Shown here piece after piece: positions 5,413 through 8,444 of a DNA stretch of 8,444 nucleotides. The stretch comes from an uncultured Oscillospiraceae bacterium. Its GTDB lineage: Bacteria; Bacillota; Clostridia; Oscillospirales; Oscillospiraceae. The notes beneath the pieces were generated by a model, which was given only the letters and a program-made list of their open reading frames with translations, was not told the DNA's origin and ran no database searches. Positions within the stretch are counted from its first letter, which is position 1; every line of letters begins with the position of its first letter. The translations under genes and the position numbers were made by a program. The DNA is taken from NCBI GenBank assembly GCA_934589065.1, contig CAKTNN010000055.1, positions 1 to 8,444 of the forward strand, given 5' to 3'.

Positions 5413-8400
5413 ATGGCATCAAAATATGAACGGATCACGGATTTGTACTTGCAGACCGCAGGCGAAGTGGCAACGCAGGAAGGCTGGCCCCGGTTTCTGA
5501 CCACCGCCTGCTATAACTTCCGGCTGTCCTTTGACAAGCAAATCCTTCTGTATGCCCAGCGCCCGGATGCCACTGCTGTCCTGCCCATTGAAGGGCGGCA
5601 GGGCTGGAACCAGCGGTTCGGGCGGTGGGTCAATCGTGGCTCCAAGGGCATTGCTATTCTGGACAGCGACAGCAATGGGCAGGCACGAATCAAATACTAC
5701 TTCGATATTGCAGATACCCATGAGGGACGGCATCCCAGTCCTGTCCCCATCTGGGCGGTTCACTCGGAGCAGGAACAGGCAATCGTTGAAACGCTGGAAA
5801 ACAGCTTTGGCGTTCTGGAAAACACAGACACCTTGGGGAACGCTCTGATTTCGGCAGCTTCCAATGTCATGGAGGACAACTTCCAGGATTACTTGGCGCA
5901 GCTCGTTTATTATAAGGAAGGCAGCTTTTTGGAGCCGCTGGATGAGGAATCTCTGGAAGCCATCTTCAAGCCCCTGCTTCAAAACAGCATCGGCTATATG
6001 CTGCTGGTGCGCTGCGGCATTGATCCTTCTAAGCATTTTACCCCGGAGGATTTCAGCTACATCAGCGGCTTCAATACTTTGCCGACCATCAACGCACTGG
6101 GCACAGCTACCAGCGACATTTCCCAGATGTGCCTGTCCGAAATCGCCCGCACGGTGCTGTCCTTGCAGAGGCAACAAAATCGCACATTTGAAGATGCAGC
6201 CCAAAAGGAGTATGCTGTACCCGAAAACCAACCGGAAAGGAGCATGAACCATGACACAGATCACATACACGAGGCAGGGGGATTATCTGCTTCCCAACCT
6301 TCTCCCGCCCCAGGAACCCCAGATTCCCCTTGGGAAGTACGCATTGATGCGCCGCAGATTCCTGCAGCAGAGCCGGAAAGTGACCTACACGAATCTTCTG
6401 ACCACGGGACAGCTCCACAGTCACCTGATGGAGATCGAGCAGACAGCCCAGAGCCGGGTGGGGAGAATCGTCACACAGATGGCGAAGGCGGCGGGGGTAA
6501 CGGAGGAGCTGAAAGCCACCGACCAGATGAAGTGGGTGGGGCTGATGAACAATTTCCGCTCAGCAGCGGAGGAGCAGATTCTGCAGGAATTGATTTACGC
6601 ATAGAAGGTATCTTGCCGCCGCCCAGTTTTGAGGAGCAAATCTCCTTTTTGGACGGCGGTTATCTTGCGCCGGAGCAGGAGGGCGAAAAGCAGACCTTCT
6701 TCTCTCAGCCTCAGCTTCCTCAGCAGGTCATTGATGAAGCCCTGTGCATTGGTTTCAATGACCAGAACAGCCGCCTGATTATCTGCGCTTACTTTATGAA
6801 GGATAAGCCGCTGGAAGACAATGCTGCTTTTCTGCAAAAGTGCTACGGCACCAATGGCGCAGGGCTTTTCATTCAGGATCGGGAATACGCCATCTGGTAT
6901 GATGCCGCTGGTATTCGTATTGCCACCGGGCGCACCGTCCAGAAGCGGTATGCCGCCCTTGTCACATGGGAACAGGCGGCAAAGCGCATTCGGGAGTTGC
7001 TGGATTTGGGGCGGTATATGCCCCAGAGCGAGATTGGCCGGGTGCAGGACTTTGAGCGCATGGAACTGGCAAAGTCCCTGATTTATGCCAGACGGGAATT
7101 CAGTGATGAAGCCAGGGATGCCGGGTATCTCCCTCTGACCACGCTGACCTATTCTGCAAGGGGGGGCTTCCCGGAAATTGAAGCCCAGATGCAGCGCCTT
7201 CTGGAAGATCGTGATACCCTCAGCCAGCTTGTTGATGAGTGGACATTGTTTGCCGTTGTCTATGAAAAAGACTGCAGTCTTTTGCGCAGCCGCTGGTATG
7301 ACCCCGTTGCACTTCTGCGCAGACTGGAAGATTTACAACGGGAACCGCACATTTTTACCGCCGCCGATGGGTATGACCCTCAGCGGCGGTTTTTCATTTC
7401 CGACGATGAAATAGACCGTATCCTGCGTGGCTCCGAGCGTAGCTATGAATCCCGTCTGGATACTTTCTACTTTTTCAGTCGGAACACGGATACCAAAGAG
7501 CGGGAGCGGTTTCTGAAGCAGCAGCACGGCGAGTACAGCGGCTATCATGGAGGGAACGACAACCAGACCTATACCTCTGCCGGACTGTCCTTCAGCCACG
7601 GCAGTTTGACAGAACCCTACGCCCATGTGGAACTGAAGTGGCCCGCCATTACAAAGCGGGTTTCCGATATGATTTCCATGGGCAGATTCTTGTATCCCAG
7701 CGATGCTGAGAAAATGCCTGATTACGAGGTCAAGCAGCTTGCGAAGCTGGTTATGAACTTCTTCCGGGATGCCCCTGTTGAATCTGCCAAACCCACCGAA
7801 AAGAGTATCTTTGACTACTGGGATGGGGTGGCAGATATTCAGGGGCAGCTTTCTGAGCCGGAGCGTGTCAGGGAAATCTATGAAACCATGATGCTGCCCC
7901 TGTGGAATACAACCCTGCCGGGTGACCGCTTCTACCAGGAGCGGGAGCGTGGCATGGAGGCAATGCAGGCATATCAGGCAGGCACTTTCTCCGTTTTCGG
8001 CAGCGAACATACCCTCCGCCCGCTGCCACAGCTTTCAGACGCAGTTCCGCCTCCGGAAAACAAGCCTACGGAACAGCTACCATTGGAAGATATCTTTGAC
8101 GATATCGACCCAGAACAGATTCGGCAGAATCTGGCACAGCGGGGTATTATCAACGGCGAAGTGGTTGACCCGGAGGCACTGGATAACGATCCCTTTATCC
8201 AGCAGGTGGTGGCAGATGCCGCAGCAGCACAGGAGCAGTCTGCCGCTCCCATTCCTCCCCAGCCGAAACCCAAGCGGGAGCACGTCGCCTTTGAGCCGCT
8301 GCACCCGGAGATTCCCAGAGAGCAGCGCAGCAATTTCCGCATCACTGACCCGGAGTTGGGTTATGGCACTGCCAGTGAAAAGTACGCCGCCAATGTTGCC

Positions 8401-8444
8401 GCCATCCGTATGCTGAAACGAATCGAGGACGAGGGCAGGCTGGC
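5413..8444 (+). CDS. Giant ICE polyvalent protein (ArdC/LtrC-like N-terminus; expected DNA methylase/SNF2 helicase downstream), 3' end missing
   Basis: The frame is open from 5413 to the window end (1,010 codons, no stop). Residues 1-270 include FDKQILLYAQRPDATAV (40-56) and FGRWVNRGSKGIAIL (69-83), resembling the ArdC/LtrC single-strand DNA-binding domain, then NSIGYMLLVRCGID (191-204) and a predicted helical part. Residues 278-397 are a Gly/Pro/Asp/Glu/Ser/His-rich linker that coincides with tnpV in another frame. Residues 440-790 contain two diverged copies of a module (471-541 and 698-765). Residues 870-960 are acidic and Pro/Gln-rich. NFRITDPELGYGTASEKY (974-991) matches the segment that leads into the N6-adenine methylase and SNF2 helicase core in related Clostridia ICE proteins of roughly 2,000-3,000 aa. 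That core lies outside the window. The likely role is processing or protection of transferred DNA. Methylase and helicase functions are inferred from family resemblance only. Confidence 0.87.
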   Translation, partial: MASKYERITDLYLQTAGEVATQEGWPRFLTTACYNFRLSFDKQILLYAQRPDATAVLPIEGRQGWNQRFGRWVNRGSKGIAILDSDSNGQARIKYYFDIADTHEGRHPSPVPIWAVHSEQEQAIVETLENSFGVLENTDTLGNALISAASNVMEDNFQDYLAQLVYYKEGSFLEPLDEESLEAIFKPLLQNSIGYMLLVRCGIDPSKHFTPEDFSYISGFNTLPTINALGTATSDISQMCLSEIARTVLSLQRQQNRTFEDAAQKEYAVPENQPERSMNHDTDHIHEAGGLSASQPSPAPGTPDSPWEVRIDAPQIPAAEPESDLHESSDHGTAPQSPDGDRADSPEPGGENRHTDGEGGGGNGGAESHRPDEVGGADEQFPLSSGGADSAGIDLRIEGILPPPSFEEQISFLDGGYLAPEQEGEKQTFFSQPQLPQQVIDEALCIGFNDQNSRLIICAYFMKDKPLEDNAAFLQKCYGTNGAGLFIQDREYAIWYDAAGIRIATGRTVQKRYAALVTWEQAAKRIRELLDLGRYMPQSEIGRVQDFERMELAKSLIYARREFSDEARDAGYLPLTTLTYSARGGFPEIEAQMQRLLEDRDTLSQLVDEWTLFAVVYEKDCSLLRSRWYDPVALLRRLEDLQREPHIFTAADGYDPQRRFFISDDEIDRILRGSERSYESRLDTFYFFSRNTDTKERERFLKQQHGEYSGYHGGNDNQTYTSAGLSFSHGSLTEPYAHVELKWPAITKRVSDMISMGRFLYPSDAEKMPDYEVKQLAKLVMNFFRDAPVESAKPTEKSIFDYWDGVADIQGQLSEPERVREIYETMMLPLWNTTLPGDRFYQERERGMEAMQAYQAGTFSVFGSEHTLRPLPQLSDAVPPPENKPTEQLPLEDIFDDIDPEQIRQNLAQRGIINGEVVDPEALDNDPFIQQVVADAAAAQEQSAAPIPPQPKPKREHVAFEPLHPEIPREQRSNFRITDPELGYGTASEKYAANVAAIRMLKRIEDEGRL
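6236..6242 (+). promoter_or_regulatory. Shine-Dalgarno for the embedded tnpV
   Basis: AAAGGAG lies inside the giant gene, 8 bases before the ATG at 6251. It is a good ribosome site for that ATG. An ATG at 6244 is in the giant-protein frame and only 1 base from the site, so it is not a likely start. Confidence 0.7.
6251..6604 (+). CDS. tnpV: TnpV-family protein encoded in the +1 frame within the giant gene
   Basis: This is a complete 117-residue protein resembling TnpV, a small accessory protein of Clostridia and Enterococcus transposons whose function is not known. Recognisable features are the N-terminal YTRQGDYLLPNL, IPLGKYALMRRRFL (25-38), TYTNLLTTGQLHSHL, a helical middle ending in GVTEELKATDQMKWVGLMNN, and the C-terminal LIYA. 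The length matches the family's usual 115-120 residues. The whole gene lies within codons 280-397 of the giant protein, shifted by one base. Its own codons end mostly in C or G like neighbouring genes, whereas the giant-protein frame here uses unusual A-ending codons (ACA, ATA, GGA, CCA, TTA) and encodes a low-complexity linker. This suggests that the tnpV frame came first or is under the stronger constraint. It could be an untranslated relic, but the intact frame and ribosome site argue against that. Confidence 0.8.
   Translation: MTQITYTRQGDYLLPNLLPPQEPQIPLGKYALMRRRFLQQSRKVTYTNLLTTGQLHSHLMEIEQTAQSRVGRIVTQMAKAAGVTEELKATDQMKWVGLMNNFRSAAEEQILQELIYA
6823..7035 (+). other. Internal module copy A of the giant protein
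   Basis: Residues 471-541 follow the pattern FL, a Gly-containing loop, Y..AGI.IA.G, YA.LVTW, KRI.ELL.LGRYMP. The same order of features appears again at 7504-7707. The conserved FL...YG...G start and W...KRI.EL...RY end resemble a module repeated in large Clostridia ICE proteins. Confidence 0.55.
7504..7707 (+). other. Internal module copy B of the giant protein
   Basis: Residues 698-765 follow the pattern FL, G..SGY, Y.SAGLSFSHG, YAHVELKW, TKRVSDMISMGRFLYPSDA. They align with copy A at the paired FL, AG(I/L), YA, (T/K)W, KR(I/V) and GR(Y/F) positions. The DNA is not recognisably repeated, so the duplication is old. Confidence 0.55.

Noticed and set aside
5864..6247. 127-codon + strand frame just before tnpV, in the same frame as tnpV
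   Set aside because: The product is Trp/Arg/Ser/Cys-rich with no motif. The giant-protein frame here encodes an ordinary conserved domain, unlike the situation over tnpV.
5419..6270. 283-codon open frame on the minus strand opposite the giant gene
   Set aside because: It matches no family I know and mirrors the well-supported + strand gene, so it is treated as a shadow.
7922..8416. 164-codon + strand frame near the window end
   Set aside because: It is Ser/Arg/Pro-rich with no motif and lies over the well-supported giant-protein frame, so it is a shadow, not a second dual-coding region.
5413..8444. Possibility that the giant gene is broken into several short pieces by frameshifts
   Set aside because: Reading codon by codon from 5413 shows one frame without a stop to the window end. 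The shorter frames in between are out of frame with it, and only tnpV among them has family support.

Overview
The window looks like part of an integrative/conjugative element (ICE) in a Gram-positive gut Clostridia genome (Oscillospiraceae or Lachnospiraceae type). The evidence is an LPXTG-anchored pilin, two class C sortases, a run of small proteins of the kind that accompany Clostridia conjugative elements, and the first about 1,010 codons of a giant multidomain (polyvalent) protein that normally continues into a DNA methylase and SNF2-type helicase. All genes are on the + strand. They are packed so tightly, with gaps of 0 to about 60 bases and some overlaps, that they probably form one transcription unit. 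No CRISPR array, rRNA or tRNA was seen, and no stretch over 300 bases lacks a gene.

Region 1 (1-3581) is a surface-pilus module. It begins with the 3' part of a backbone pilin carrying a D2-type region, a YPKN pilin motif, a CnaB/SpaA-like domain with an E-box, and an LPQTG sorting signal. A strong hairpin follows (1912-1945). Two different class C sortases come next, the first with membrane segments at both ends and the second with one only at the N-terminus. The sortases would link pilin subunits through the YPKN lysine and the LPQTG threonine.

Region 2 (3559-5394) holds three ICE-associated proteins of unknown function (202, 90 and 316 aa). The first two share a homologous N-terminal segment, so they are partial paralogues. 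The start of the first overlaps the end of the second sortase, which ties the pilus genes to the ICE genes.

Region 3 (5413-8444, running off the window) is the giant protein. It has an ArdC/LtrC-like N-terminal domain, a hydrophilic linker, a region with two diverged copies of an internal module, and a C-terminal segment typical of the lead-in to the methylase/helicase core. The best finding in the window lies in its linker. A complete TnpV-family gene (6251-6604) with its own Shine-Dalgarno sequence is encoded in the +1 frame, so about 118 codons of DNA appear to encode two proteins.

A plausible overall picture is a conjugative element that handles its own DNA through the giant protein and carries a sortase-built pilus that may help cell-cell contact or host adhesion. 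The role of the pilus in transfer is an inference.
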